The notes: generated by a model not told the origin, from the sequence alone. Numbered from the stretch's first letter, positions 1-8,372 are shown. The stretch is DNA of 64,000 nt from Oscillibacter sp. (GCF_028693505.1 NZ_JAQUVF010000001.1:25037-89036), one strand, 5' to 3'. Numbers and translations: made by a program.

Positions 1-356
1 GGGTTCCCGCGCAAACGGAGTTTGCGTGGGAAAAGGAGGCGCAAGGGAGCGAGCGGAGCTTTTGCCGAAGGCGGAAGCGAAGAAGAGCGGACTTTGCACC
101 GACGCGGCGGATGCCCAGCGACGCAAAAATGGCGCTGTGGCAGGCGGAGCTGGAAGCGCTGAGCTGACAGGATACGAAAAGCCAGTCGCCCCAAAAGGGT
201 TCCCGCGCAAACGGAGTTTGCGTGGGAAAAGGAGGCGCAAGGGAGCGAGCGGAGCTTTTGCCGAAGGCGGAAGCGAAGAAGAGCGGACTTTGCACCGACG
301 CGGCGGATGCCCAGCGACGCAAAGATGGCGCTGTGGCAATCGGAGCTGGAAGCGCT
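1..356. repeat. Tandem duplication, two 160-bp copies 196 bp apart
   Basis: Positions 1-160 recur at 197-356 with three mismatches, separated by 36 bases. Each copy opens with an imperfect hairpin (TTCCCGCGCAAAC ... GTTTGCGTGGGAA). In one frame, copy 1 reads to a stop at 165-167 and copy 2 to a stop at 382-384, with related tails (MALWQAELEALS and MALWQSELEALEDAFAEKK). The copies may therefore derive from the 3' end of a gene that starts left of the window. The two copies are in different frames and neither has a convincing start, so no gene is called. Confidence 0.8.
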
Positions 357-403
357 GGAGGACGCCTTCGCCGAAAAGAAATAAAACAATTGAAAAGCAA
401 AAG

Positions 404-435
404 GACTCCCCCGGCACTGCCGGGGGAGTCTTTTT
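404..435 (+). terminator. Intrinsic terminator after the tandem duplication
   Basis: An 11-base GC-rich stem (GACTCCCCCGG pairing with CCGGGGGAGTC, short loop) is followed by five T. It closes whatever transcription enters from the left and lies just before the convergent gene that ends at 443. Confidence 0.85.
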
Positions 436-442
436 AAAAGGT

Positions 443-1933
443 TTATGCTTCCGAATTCTGAAGATACCTTGTGAGAATCACCGCGATCTGCGCCCGGGAG
501 GCCTGCGCCTGCGGCGTTAAGGCGGATGCGGAGGTTCCGCTCACGATCCCCTGCCCCACTGCCCACTGCATGGCAGGCACTGCGTAGGAGGAGACGGTTT
601 CAAAATCCGTGTATCCGCTCAAATCCAGTTTGGCGGCGGGGGAGCCGGCAAAGCGCCAGAGAAAGGTGACAAATTGCTCCCGAGTCACCGCATGGGTGGG
701 GTTGCGGCCGTCGCTCATGCCGCTTTCCACTGCCCAGACCCGGGCGTCTGCCATGCTGGGGGGCTGCTGTCCGGCCATGCGGGAAAGGACCATCCACAGC
801 TGTTCCCGGGTCATGGCGGCGGATGGGGAAAACGTCTTATCCGAGGTTCCGGAAAAAAGGCCGTTTCGGTATACATAGGCAACCGAAGGATAGTACCATG
901 CCGTTTCCGAAAGGTCCGTAAAGGGCAGCGTGCCTTGCGCGTAAATGGCTTGCAATACCGGCTCCATGGAAGGAATCCAAAGAGCGTTCTCCCGGTCGTA
1001 GAAATGGGTATCCGCGTTGACGGCAAAGGGAATCCCGGCATCCGTCAGCGCCTTTGTCATATAGGAAGCAAAAACCGTCTGCTCGGAAATCGTATAGGTG
1101 TTTCCGTCGTTGTAGTTGCCCGGCATCCATGCGCCCACCCACGTGGGAATGCCCGTATCCTTTTGCCACTGAAGCGCCGCGTTGATTTTATCCAAAATCA
1201 GCTGCTGTTCCTGCATCGTCCCGGTGGTCCAAAGCTTTCGCGGATTTTCCTTGGAGGGACCGGCGGCGTAAAAATGCCACTCCGCCATCAAATAGCCGTT
1301 TGCCGCCGAAGGAATGGTCAGGTCCTTCAAACAGGCGGCGTCGGAGCGCAGCCGGGGAGAAATCATCACAATGCGGCGGGGATTGCTCTCCCGCACGGCG
1401 GAGACAAGCTGCTCATAGAGTTCATTCAGGCGGTCCGGCTGATCGTTCAGCGCGTCGGTCACCTCAATGATGAGATCGAAGGACAGCAGATAGGATCGGT
1501 CCGCATACCGCTGGGCAACCGTTTTCCACCATGCCGTCACGCGATCTAAGTTTTTGGAAGAGGGGTCGTTTTTCAGCGCGTCCGCCTGATAGGCAATGAT
1601 GGGAATCAGGCCGTTTGCAAGACAGTCGTCAATTTGCTGATCCAACTGCTTCAAAAGCGCCTCGTCAGCATCCTCCTTGACGCGGAGGCGAACGTGAGAG
1701 ATTCCGGCGGCTTTAAAATCCTTGGGAGAGCGTTCGCTGTATGCCGCCATACCGGACGCGGTTTTGCACCAGTCCACGTCCATCCCCTTCCCCAGCAGGG
1801 ATTGATAGGTCCATGGGTCAATGGGCGCACTGCCCAAAGAGAGAGCAGTGGTCGCCTGCGCGAAGGAAGGGGATGCGGTGAGGAGAGAAAGTGCGCACAG
1901 GAGAGCGAAAAGCGGTAAAAAAATTCGTTTCAC
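443..1933 (-). CDS. Secreted GH5-like TIM-barrel protein with C-terminal SLH repeats
   Basis: The 496-aa product opens with a signal peptide (hydrophobic residues 4-20, cleavage near SFA-QA at about 25). Residues ~45-330 resemble glycoside hydrolase family 5, with the WHFY stretch near 219. About 160 C-terminal residues form three S-layer-homology repeats, expected to tether the protein to the cell wall. The start is a GTG with GGAGGG just upstream, overlapping the ATPase stop as GTGA, so translation is probably coupled. The acid/base Glu seems kept (E157), but the nucleophile position in the WVGEFG-type motif reads WVGAWMPG with Ala268. Catalysis is therefore doubtful, and it may be a binding or structural protein. 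Confidence 0.8.
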   Translation of the reverse strand: MKRIFLPLFALLCALSLLTASPSFAQATTALSLGSAPIDPWTYQSLLGKGMDVDWCKTASGMAAYSERSPKDFKAAGISHVRLRVKEDADEALLKQLDQQIDDCLANGLIPIIAYQADALKNDPSSKNLDRVTAWWKTVAQRYADRSYLLSFDLIIEVTDALNDQPDRLNELYEQLVSAVRESNPRRIVMISPRLRSDAACLKDLTIPSAANGYLMAEWHFYAAGPSKENPRKLWTTGTMQEQQLILDKINAALQWQKDTGIPTWVGAWMPGNYNDGNTYTISEQTVFASYMTKALTDAGIPFAVNADTHFYDRENALWIPSMEPVLQAIYAQGTLPFTDLSETAWYYPSVAYVYRNGLFSGTSDKTFSPSAAMTREQLWMVLSRMAGQQPPSMADARVWAVESGMSDGRNPTHAVTREQFVTFLWRFAGSPAAKLDLSGYTDFETVSSYAVPAMQWAVGQGIVSGTSASALTPQAQASRAQIAVILTRYLQNSEA

Positions 1934-3840
1934 GGTTCCCTCCGGAATTCCGCCACATGGAGACACCGGGTGGCGTTGAGAATTGCCAAAAATGCCACGC
2001 CCACATCCGCAAAGACCGCGGCCCACATGGACGCAAGGCCGAACGCACCCAGCGCCAGCACACCGAATTTTACAACCAGCGCCAGCGTGATGTTCTGGCG
2101 GACGATTCGCACCGTCTTGCGGGAAATCCGCATGGCGGTGGCAATTTTGGACGGCTTATCATCCATCAGCACAATGTCGGCGGCTTCAATGGCCGCGTCG
2201 CTGCCAAGCGCCCCCATGGCGATGCCGATGTCCGCCCGGGTCAGGACGGGGGCGTCGTTGATGCCGTCGCCTACAAAGGCCAGCTTCCCCTTGGGGGATT
2301 TGCCCGCGAGCAGCTTTTCCGTCCAGTCCACCTTGTCGGACGGCAGCAGCTCGGCGTGGTATTCGTCAATGCCCAGCTCCGCCGCAACCGCCTTGGCAAC
2401 GGCCTCCGCGTCACCGGTGAGCATCACGGTCCGATGGACGCCGCTGGCCTTCAAATCCGCGATGGCGGCCCGGGCGTCGTCCTTGGGAAGGTCGGAGATC
2501 ACAATGTGCCCGGCGTAGAAGCCGTCCACCGTCACATGGACCAACGTGCCCGGCAGCTCACAGGGCAGCCAGTTCACGTTTTGCCGCTCCATCAGGCGGC
2601 TGTTGCCAACGCACACCTTCCGTCCGTCCACAGCGGCGCAGACGCCGTGCCCGGCGATCTCCTCCACCCCGGATACCCGTCCCGGCTCCGGCACGACGGG
2701 GCAGGCGGAGCGAAGGGAGACGGAAATGGGGTGGTCGGAAAACTGCTCCGCCAGCGCGGCGTATTCCAGCAGCTGCTCCGGGGAAAAGGACCCCTCCGGA
2801 TGAATGGCGGTCACGGTAAAGGTGCCCTTTGTCAGGGTGCCGGTTTTGTCAAACACCACGGTTTCCGCCTTTGCAAGGGCTTCCAGATAGTTGCTGCCCT
2901 TGATAAGGATGCCGCACTTGCTGGCGCCGCCAATGCCGCCGAAAAAGCTGAGGGGGACGGAGATCACCAGCGCGCAGGGGCAGGAAATCACGAGAAAGAG
3001 CAGCGCGCGGTGCAGCCAGTCGGTCCAAACGGTCCCTGCCAGAAAGGCGGGCGTCTGGGGAAGAACGGTCAGCAGCGCGGAGGGGATCAGGAAGAGAGCC
3101 GCAGCGGCAACCACCACGCAGGGGGTATAGTACCGGGCAAAGCGGGTGATAAAGTTTTCGCTGGCGGCCTTTTTTTCACTGGCGTTTTCCACCAGATCCA
3201 AAATTTTAGAGACCGTGGACTCGCTGCATGGCCGGGTGACCCGGATGCGCAGAAGGCCCGACTGGTTTACGCAGCCGCTCAGGCACGTGTCGCCGGGGCC
3301 CACGTCCCGGGGGACGGATTCTCCGGTGAGGGCTGCGGTGTCCAGCGCGGAATGCCCCTCTAAAACCACGCCGTCCAGCGGGACGCGCTCGCCGGGCTTC
3401 ACAATGACAACGGCGCCCACAGCCACCTCCTCCGGGTCCACCGGGCGGAAGGAGCCGTCCGCCTGTTCCAGATTCGCACTGTCCGGACGAATGTCCATCA
3501 GCGAGGCGATGGACGCCCGGGATTTGCCCACGGCATAATCCTGAAACAGCTCCCCAATCTGATAGAACAGCATGACAAACACGGCCTCGGCATACTCGTT
3601 TGTGGAAAACGCGCCCACGGTGGCCAGCGCCATCAGAAAGTTTTCGTCAAATACCTGCCGGTTTGCGATGTTGCGAATGGCACGGAAAAGAACGTCCCAG
3701 CCGATGACGGCATAGGGAAGAAGATAAGAAAGTGGCGCCCAGACGCCCTGTAACGGCAGCAATTTTGCGGCAATCAGCGCCACCGCCGCAAAAACGATTC
3801 GATAAAGCATGGTCTGCTGCGCCTTGGAAAAGTGATGCAT
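1930..3840 (-). CDS. cadA: P1B-type Zn2+/Cd2+/Pb2+-translocating ATPase
   Basis: This 636-aa membrane ATPase exports divalent soft metals at the expense of ATP. Visible motifs in order are the actuator TGES (~172), the SCPCALVIS metal site in a membrane helix (~285), the phosphorylation site DKTGTLTKG (~335), the SDHP nucleotide-binding motif and GDGINDAP (~525). In the last two helices a Lys and an Asp (VVKFG ... FADVG) match the Zn/Cd subgroup rather than the Cu subgroup. There is no N-terminal metal-binding domain; that domain is a separate gene immediately upstream. It belongs to a minus-strand operon after the ArsR regulator and the HMA gene. GGAAGGGG lies 8 bases before the ATG. Confidence 0.95.
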   Translation of the reverse strand: MHHFSKAQQTMLYRIVFAAVALIAAKLLPLQGVWAPLSYLLPYAVIGWDVLFRAIRNIANRQVFDENFLMALATVGAFSTNEYAEAVFVMLFYQIGELFQDYAVGKSRASIASLMDIRPDSANLEQADGSFRPVDPEEVAVGAVVIVKPGERVPLDGVVLEGHSALDTAALTGESVPRDVGPGDTCLSGCVNQSGLLRIRVTRPCSESTVSKILDLVENASEKKAASENFITRFARYYTPCVVVAAAALFLIPSALLTVLPQTPAFLAGTVWTDWLHRALLFLVISCPCALVISVPLSFFGGIGGASKCGILIKGSNYLEALAKAETVVFDKTGTLTKGTFTVTAIHPEGSFSPEQLLEYAALAEQFSDHPISVSLRSACPVVPEPGRVSGVEEIAGHGVCAAVDGRKVCVGNSRLMERQNVNWLPCELPGTLVHVTVDGFYAGHIVISDLPKDDARAAIADLKASGVHRTVMLTGDAEAVAKAVAAELGIDEYHAELLPSDKVDWTEKLLAGKSPKGKLAFVGDGINDAPVLTRADIGIAMGALGSDAAIEAADIVLMDDKPSKIATAMRISRKTVRIVRQNITLALVVKFGVLALGAFGLASMWAAVFADVGVAFLAILNATRCLHVAEFRREP

Positions 3841-3875
3841 AGAAGTTTCCCCTTCCAGTAAAAATCAAAAAAGTA

Positions 3876-4094
3876 TTACAGATGCACGACGCAGTCCGGC
3901 TCGATTTTTTTGCAGATGCGAACCGCTTCCGCCATGATCTCGTCAAAACGGGCCTCGTCGGCCTCCACCGTCATTTTTTGCGTCAGAAAGCTGACGGTGG
4001 CGGACTGCACGCCGTCCAGCTTCCGAATGGCGGTCTCCATCTTCGCCGCGCAGTTCGCACAATCCAGATTGGTTAGTTGAAAACGTTTTTTCAT
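3876..4094 (-). CDS. Heavy-metal-associated (HMA) domain protein
   Basis: The 72-aa protein is a single ferredoxin-like HMA domain with the metal-binding loop LDCANCAAK (CxxC) near the N-terminus. It probably loads metal onto the neighbouring ATPase, which lacks its own HMA domain. This is a split form of the usual HMA-ATPase fusion. The ATG start has GGAAGGGG 8 bases upstream; an in-frame TTG one codon earlier is less well placed. It lies 28 bases after the regulator gene and 35 before the ATPase, in the same operon. Confidence 0.9.
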   Translation of the reverse strand: MKKRFQLTNLDCANCAAKMETAIRKLDGVQSATVSFLTQKMTVEADEARFDEIMAEAVRICKKIEPDCVVHL

Positions 4095-4122
4095 CAAAAG
4101 TACCCCTTCCAGTCAAATCAAA

Positions 4123-4485
4123 TTATTCCGCTACGTGTTCCAGCCCCTGATCGATGATGGTCTTTACGTGGTCGTCCGCCAGCGCGTAAAAAACGGTCTT
4201 GCCCTCCCGGCGGGATTTCACCAACCGAGCATTTTTCAGCGCCCGCAGCTGATGGGAGATGGCGGACTGGGTCATGCCCAGCAGCGCCGCCAGATCGCAC
4301 ACGCACATTTCCGCCTCGAAGAGCACATACAGAATCCGAACGCGGGTGGAGTCCCCAAAAATGCGGAACAGCTCCGTCAAATCGTAAAGCGTGTCCTCTT
4401 CCGGCAGCTCCCGCCGCACCCGCTCCACAACGTCCTCGTGGGCGTGGATAAAGTCACAGCAATCCAGGCCGCAGCGATCTTCCAT
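4123..4485 (-). CDS. ArsR/SmtB-family metal-sensing repressor (CadC-like)
   Basis: The 120-aa winged-helix repressor probably releases DNA when it binds Zn, Cd or Pb. The DNA-binding helix is around ALLGMTQSAISHQLRAL. The alpha-3 motif EMCVCDL and the N-terminal cysteines (CGLDCC) match the CadC-type thiolate site. The start was chosen because AAGGAGGG lies 7 bases upstream; an ATG six codons earlier has no such site. It is the first gene of the operon with the HMA protein and ATPase, and a TTCAT inverted repeat over the promoter suggests autoregulation. Confidence 0.92.
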   Translation of the reverse strand: MEDRCGLDCCDFIHAHEDVVERVRRELPEEDTLYDLTELFRIFGDSTRVRILYVLFEAEMCVCDLAALLGMTQSAISHQLRALKNARLVKSRREGKTVFYALADDHVKTIIDQGLEHVAE

Positions 4486-4503
4486 GCAGATCCCTCCTTT
4501 CAA

Positions 4504-4554
4504 ATGAATGATTGTTCATATGTTCATTATATGTAGCTAGAAAAAATTTGTCAA
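4504..4554 (-). promoter_or_regulatory. Consensus promoter with ArsR-type operator for the metal operon
   Basis: Reading the minus strand, TTGACA (4554-4549), a 17-base spacer and TATAAT (4531-4526) form a perfect sigma-A promoter. The inverted repeat ATGAA-N6-TTCAT at 4504-4519 covers the predicted transcription start, where a bound SmtB/CzrA-family repressor would block initiation. Confidence 0.85.
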
Positions 4555-4635
4555 CGTATTTTTAAAAAAAGTGGAAAACATACAGGGCGCGTGGTAAAAT
4601 AGCGTAAAATAACAACGGAAAAAGAGGAGCATCCC

Positions 4636-5073
4636 ATGGAAGAAAAGCTTTTGGAACATGTAAAACAGCGGGACAGCATGAATACATTCATGCATTATAA
4701 TTTTAATGAACGGGTGGCGATGGAGCCGGATTATGCGGTGTGCAAGCTGGAGGTCCGACCGGAGAGTTTAAATCCCTTCGGCATGATCCACGGCGGCGCC
4801 ATCTGCACGCTGGCGGACAACGCCGCCGGCGTGGCGGCCCATACCGACGGGCGGCTGTATGTGACGCAAAACAGCACCTTTTACTTCATGGGCAACCAGC
4901 GCAGCGGCACCATCTACGCCACGGCCCGGGTGCGGCACCGGGGCCGGTCCACCGTGCTGATTCAGGTGGATATCACCGGGGACAATGAGAAGCTGCTGGC
5001 AACGGCGGAATTTTCCATGTTCTGTGTGGGAAACGGCGTGCACGAGGAAGCGGCGGAAAAAGAGAAAAAATAA
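4636..5073 (+). CDS. PaaI-type hotdog-fold thioesterase
   Basis: The 145-aa protein has the hotdog signature HGGAICTLADNAAGVAA, where the central helix follows the active-site His-Gly-Gly. It likely hydrolyses an acyl- or aryl-CoA; the substrate cannot be told from sequence. The ATG is preceded by AAGAGGAG. It is a single gene divergent from the metal operon and closed by a bidirectional terminator shared with the histidine kinase gene on the other strand. Confidence 0.85.
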   Translation: MEEKLLEHVKQRDSMNTFMHYNFNERVAMEPDYAVCKLEVRPESLNPFGMIHGGAICTLADNAAGVAAHTDGRLYVTQNSTFYFMGNQRSGTIYATARVRHRGRSTVLIQVDITGDNEKLLATAEFSMFCVGNGVHEEAAEKEKK

Positions 5074-5075
5074 TA

Positions 5076-5111
5076 GAAACAGCCCGCCTGCATTCGCAGG
5101 CGGGCCGTTTC
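5076..5111. terminator. Bidirectional terminator between thioesterase and kinase genes
   Basis: The stem GAAAC..CCCGCCTG / CAGGCGGG..GTTTC ends the plus-strand thioesterase gene and the minus-strand kinase operon. A solo end of the terminator-associated repeat lies directly beside it. Confidence 0.8.
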
Positions 5112-5157
5112 AACAGGTCGAAAAAGTCTCACTTAAGTTCACCGCCGGGGCGGTTTC
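5112..5157 (-). repeat. Solo right end of the terminator-associated element
   Basis: On the minus strand this reads CCGCCCCGGCGG, then GTGAGACTTTTTCGAC, then the terminator hairpin. It matches the right ends of the complete elements at 26745-26944 and 54074-54273. The left part of the element and a second hairpin copy are missing. Confidence 0.65.
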
Positions 5158-6399
5158 CTAGTATTCGGCGCTGCGCTTGAGCGGCAGAGTAAAGAAGAAG
5201 CGGGTGCTCTCTAAGTCGCTTTCCACCCGGAGCGCTGTCTTGTGCTCTTTGGCAATGGCGGCGGCGATGGAAAGCCCCAGTCCAAAGCCGGACTGTTCCC
5301 CCCGGGAGGCGTCCGCCCGGTAAAAGCGCTCAAAAAGGTGGGGCAGCTGATCGCTTGGAATGGGCGTTCCGGTGTTGGAGACGGTCACCTTGGCCTGCCG
5401 GTCCGTTTTTTCAAGGGTCAGGCGGATAACGCCGCCGTCGGCGCCGTATTTGATGGCGTTGTCCAGCAAAATGGAGAGGACCTGGCGCAGCTTGTCCCGG
5501 TCGCCGCTGACGGTGACTGCCTCCGCAATCTCGTATTCCAGGGGTTTTCCCGCCTCAAAAGCCACCGGCTCAAAGGCCAGTGCGCAGTCCGCGGCCAGAT
5601 CGGAAAGGGAAAACGGCTCGCTGACAGCAGCGCGCGCCATGTTGTCCGCTCTGGCCAGCGTCAGCATTTCCTCCACAAGGGATTTCATCTGCCTTGCCTC
5701 GGAGTTGATGTTGTCCGCCCACCGGGCGGGCCGCTCCTCCAGCGTGGCAGTCTCCAAAAGTTCGGCGTTGGAAAGAATGACGGTGAGCGGCGTTTTCAGC
5801 TCATGGGAAGCGTCAGAGAGAAACTGGCGCTGCTGGCTCCACGCCTTTTCAACAGGGGCCGTGGCCCAGCGGGAGAGCAGAATAGACACGCCCAGCAGCA
5901 AAAGAAGCGCCGCGCACACAATGCCCAGATAGGAGCCGATGAGCTTGTGGAGCATGCTTAGCTCCATGGACATATCCACGAAGGCAATTTTTTGATAAAG
6001 ACCGTTGTCCTGACGCAGATACCGCAGCCGGTACGTTTTCACGGTGCCTTCCGTCTCCTGCTGGCCCAGACACTCCGTTAAAATTGCCTGCAATTCCTCC
6101 GTGTCCTCCAGATTGGCATAGGTGCCGCCGGTGATATAGGCCCGGTTTCCCCAGACCTCCACAGTAAAATACGGCAGCAGCACCCGGTCCCCGCCCACGG
6201 TGATGCCGATGTCCGGCCGGACGATCCCGGAACCGTCCATGTAGGCGGACTCCTGCGCCACCCGGTGCAAAACCTGTCGGCTCAGGGTCTCCACGTTTCG
6301 CTCCACAGAGAAAAAGACCAAAAGAAAGACCACAGCCAAAATCGCGGTGACCAACGCCATGCAGATGGCGACAAACTTTAACCGCAGCTTTCGGATCAT
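5158..6399 (-). CDS. OmpR-family sensor histidine kinase
   Basis: The 413-aa membrane sensor has two transmembrane segments (about residues 8-30 and 155-177) around an extracellular domain. The phospho-acceptor motif SDASHELKTPLTVI follows, then a HATPase domain with N box (LLDNAIKYG) and GFGLGLSIA. It should phosphorylate the response regulator encoded 69 bases upstream. The signal is unknown. It is the last gene of a three-gene minus-strand operon that begins with a DUF4340 membrane protein. Confidence 0.93.
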   Translation of the reverse strand: MIRKLRLKFVAICMALVTAILAVVFLLVFFSVERNVETLSRQVLHRVAQESAYMDGSGIVRPDIGITVGGDRVLLPYFTVEVWGNRAYITGGTYANLEDTEELQAILTECLGQQETEGTVKTYRLRYLRQDNGLYQKIAFVDMSMELSMLHKLIGSYLGIVCAALLLLLGVSILLSRWATAPVEKAWSQQRQFLSDASHELKTPLTVILSNAELLETATLEERPARWADNINSEARQMKSLVEEMLTLARADNMARAAVSEPFSLSDLAADCALAFEPVAFEAGKPLEYEIAEAVTVSGDRDKLRQVLSILLDNAIKYGADGGVIRLTLEKTDRQAKVTVSNTGTPIPSDQLPHLFERFYRADASRGEQSGFGLGLSIAAAIAKEHKTALRVESDLESTRFFFTLPLKRSAEY

Positions 6400-6468
6400 A
6401 AAAGGCCCTCCTCTCTGCCGAATGTCGAAAAATATGTGGAAAACGTGGAAAAAGACGTGGAAAAGTGG

Positions 6469-7149
6469 TTAAATGGCCGAAGCCTCCAGGCAATAGCCCA
6501 CCATGCGGATGGTTTTGATCTTCACGCCGGAGTGCAGATGCTCCAGTTTTTTGCGGAGAAAGGAGATATAGACCTCCACATTGTTGTCCTCCGCGTCGGA
6601 CTCGTAGCCCCAGATCTTCAAAAGCAGATTTTCCTTGGTGATGACAATGTCCCGGTTGCGCATCAAAAGCTCCAGCATGTCGAATTCCTTGCGGCTGAGG
6701 CGGACGGAGCGCTGGGCGCAGGAGAGGGCGAAGGTGTTTTTCTCCAGCTTCAAATCGCCGTATTCCAGCACGTCCGTGTTGCGCAGCTCCGGCTGGCGGC
6801 GGCTCAGCGCCCGGACGCAGGCCAGCAGCTCCTGGGGCTCAAAGGGCTTGGTAAGATAGTAGTCCGCGCCGCAATCCAGCCCCGTTACCTTGTCCGTCAC
6901 CTCGGAGCGGGCGGTGAGCATCAGTACCGGCGTGGCGTTTGCGGCGCTGCGCAGCTGGCGGAGCACGGAAAATCCGTCCAGCTTGGGCAGCATCACGTCC
7001 AGTAAGATCACGTCGTAAATGTCGCTCAGGGCGTTGTCCAGCCCGGCTTCCCCGTCGTGGCACACGTCCGCCGTATATCCATTCAGCTCCATCAGATCCT
7101 GCAGCGTGGCGGCCAGACGCACCTCGTCCTCCACAATCAAAACTCGCAT
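6469..7149 (-). CDS. OmpR/PhoB-family response regulator
   Basis: The 226-aa protein has an N-terminal receiver (MRVLIVEDE, phospho-acceptor in VILLDVMLPKLDG, switch Lys in LTKPFEP) and a C-terminal winged helix (VRLSRKEFDMLELLMRN ... VYISFLRKKL). It is the cognate partner of the downstream kinase and is co-transcribed with it. No operator can be assigned by eye. Confidence 0.95.
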   Translation of the reverse strand: MRVLIVEDEVRLAATLQDLMELNGYTADVCHDGEAGLDNALSDIYDVILLDVMLPKLDGFSVLRQLRSAANATPVLMLTARSEVTDKVTGLDCGADYYLTKPFEPQELLACVRALSRRQPELRNTDVLEYGDLKLEKNTFALSCAQRSVRLSRKEFDMLELLMRNRDIVITKENLLLKIWGYESDAEDNNVEVYISFLRKKLEHLHSGVKIKTIRMVGYCLEASAI

Positions 7150-7179
7150 CCAAGCGCCTCCTTCCCGTCGGTCACAATT

Positions 7180-8187
7180 TTAAAGACCGCTTGCGGCAAT
7201 CCGCATCAGCGGGTCCAGCGCCGCGGTTTCCAGCAGATAAATGGAGGGGTCCTCCCCCACCCGCACATAGCGCCCGGAGCCATCCGGCAGAGGGTTGCCC
7301 ACGGTGAGGCGCAGCGTCTCCTCCCCGCCGCCGGTTTGATAGACGATGGCTGCCTGTGCCGCCGGAGAATCCAGACCGCAGATGGAAGCGGCCTCGCCGG
7401 AGGGGCGGTAGTCCACGCACCGGGCAAGGGAAAGCCCCGTGAGATCCTCCAGTAGTGCCTGCACGGAAGCATTGTCAGTGACGTCCTTGGTGTCAAGAAG
7501 CCATGTGACGGCGCCGCCGTCTCCATCGGCGTGCTGCGACAAAAGAACGGTGAGGGGGCCGTCGCCCGCCTCCGACGCGGGGCCTTGCAGCGTGACGGAG
7601 ACAAGGCCCTCCTGCTTGAGAGCGGGCAGCTCCGGCAGGACCATCATGTCGTAAATGGGAACGTGCAAATAAGAAAACAGCGTATCGGCAAAGATGTAGA
7701 CGGTGGAACTGTCCCCGTTCATCATGGCGTAGTAGCTGGCGCCGTCGGTGGTGGCTTTGCCGAAGGAGACGGACACGGTGGACTGGTCCGCGGCGACGGT
7801 GGCGGTGAGGGTTGCGGTGGGCACGTCCAGTCCGTAGCTCTCCGGCGTGTCGGGATCGGAAATGGTCTGCTGCGGCGTCAGCGAGGAAAGCGTCTCCAGA
7901 ATGGAGGTGACGGTGGCGTCATTGAGCGGAAAGGCCGGGTCGTCGGTCCACACCCACACGCCGCCCTCCCGCAGGGAAAAGGAAAGCGCTGTGCTTGCGT
8001 TGCTGTAAGAAAGGGCGGAGTATTTGCTGTTCGCGGCGGCAGCGTTTTTCGCGGCCTGCGCCGCCGGATCGCTTTTCGCGGCCAGAGACTCCCGATACTT
8101 CATCCCAAGCACGATCAGCAGCGCGGCTAATAAAATTGCCAGAATGGTGCTCAGCACGGTAATGGTTCTTCTTTGCTTCCAAGTCAT
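7180..8187 (-). CDS. DUF4340-domain membrane-anchored protein
   Basis: The 335-aa protein has an N-terminal basic stretch and one membrane anchor (about residues 9-30), followed by an extracellular region with repeated SYGLD/ICGLDSPAA-type blocks typical of DUF4340. That family often accompanies gliding- or Gld-type ABC transporters, but none is present here. The start was set at MTWKQRR because GGAGG lies 6 bases upstream. The gene heads the operon with the response regulator and kinase, so it may be an accessory sensor or a target of that system; this is inference. Confidence 0.8.
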   Translation of the reverse strand: MTWKQRRTITVLSTILAILLAALLIVLGMKYRESLAAKSDPAAQAAKNAAAANSKYSALSYSNASTALSFSLREGGVWVWTDDPAFPLNDATVTSILETLSSLTPQQTISDPDTPESYGLDVPTATLTATVAADQSTVSVSFGKATTDGASYYAMMNGDSSTVYIFADTLFSYLHVPIYDMMVLPELPALKQEGLVSVTLQGPASEAGDGPLTVLLSQHADGDGGAVTWLLDTKDVTDNASVQALLEDLTGLSLARCVDYRPSGEAASICGLDSPAAQAAIVYQTGGGEETLRLTVGNPLPDGSGRYVRVGEDPSIYLLETAALDPLMRIAASGL

Positions 8188-8203
8188 AAGGGTCCTCCTG
8201 CTG

Positions 8204-8338
8204 TCATCGGGCGAATACCCGTTTAATCTCAATTGCACCGGGAACCTGCGGCGGTCCGCCGGAAACAGTGTTAGGATACCCCGTCCGCGCTGCGGACATG
8301 GTATCATTGGCCATTGAGCCGCTTGTCGGCTTGGCCAT
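8204..8338 (-). CDS. Possible 44-aa small protein upstream of the DUF4340 gene
   Basis: The reading frame starts at MAKPTSGSM and ends 16 bases before the DUF4340 start. It lacks a good ribosome site and a known family. It lies just below a perfect 13-bp stem-loop (8344-8372). It could be a leader ORF or chance. Confidence 0.2.
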   Translation of the reverse strand: MAKPTSGSMANDTMSAARTGYPNTVSGGPPQVPGAIEIKRVFAR

Positions 8339-8343
8339 AGAAA

Positions 8344-8372
8344 GTATAATACCTGCTTTGCAGGTATTATAC
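8344..8372. other. Perfect 13-bp stem-loop in the hydrogenase/DUF4340 intergenic region
   Basis: GTATAATACCTGC and its exact complement flank a TTT loop. The palindrome carries TATAAT on both strands, so it may be an operator or bidirectional promoter element rather than a terminator, since no T-run follows. The rest of the 8188-8614 gap holds only the hydrogenase promoter. Confidence 0.6.
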
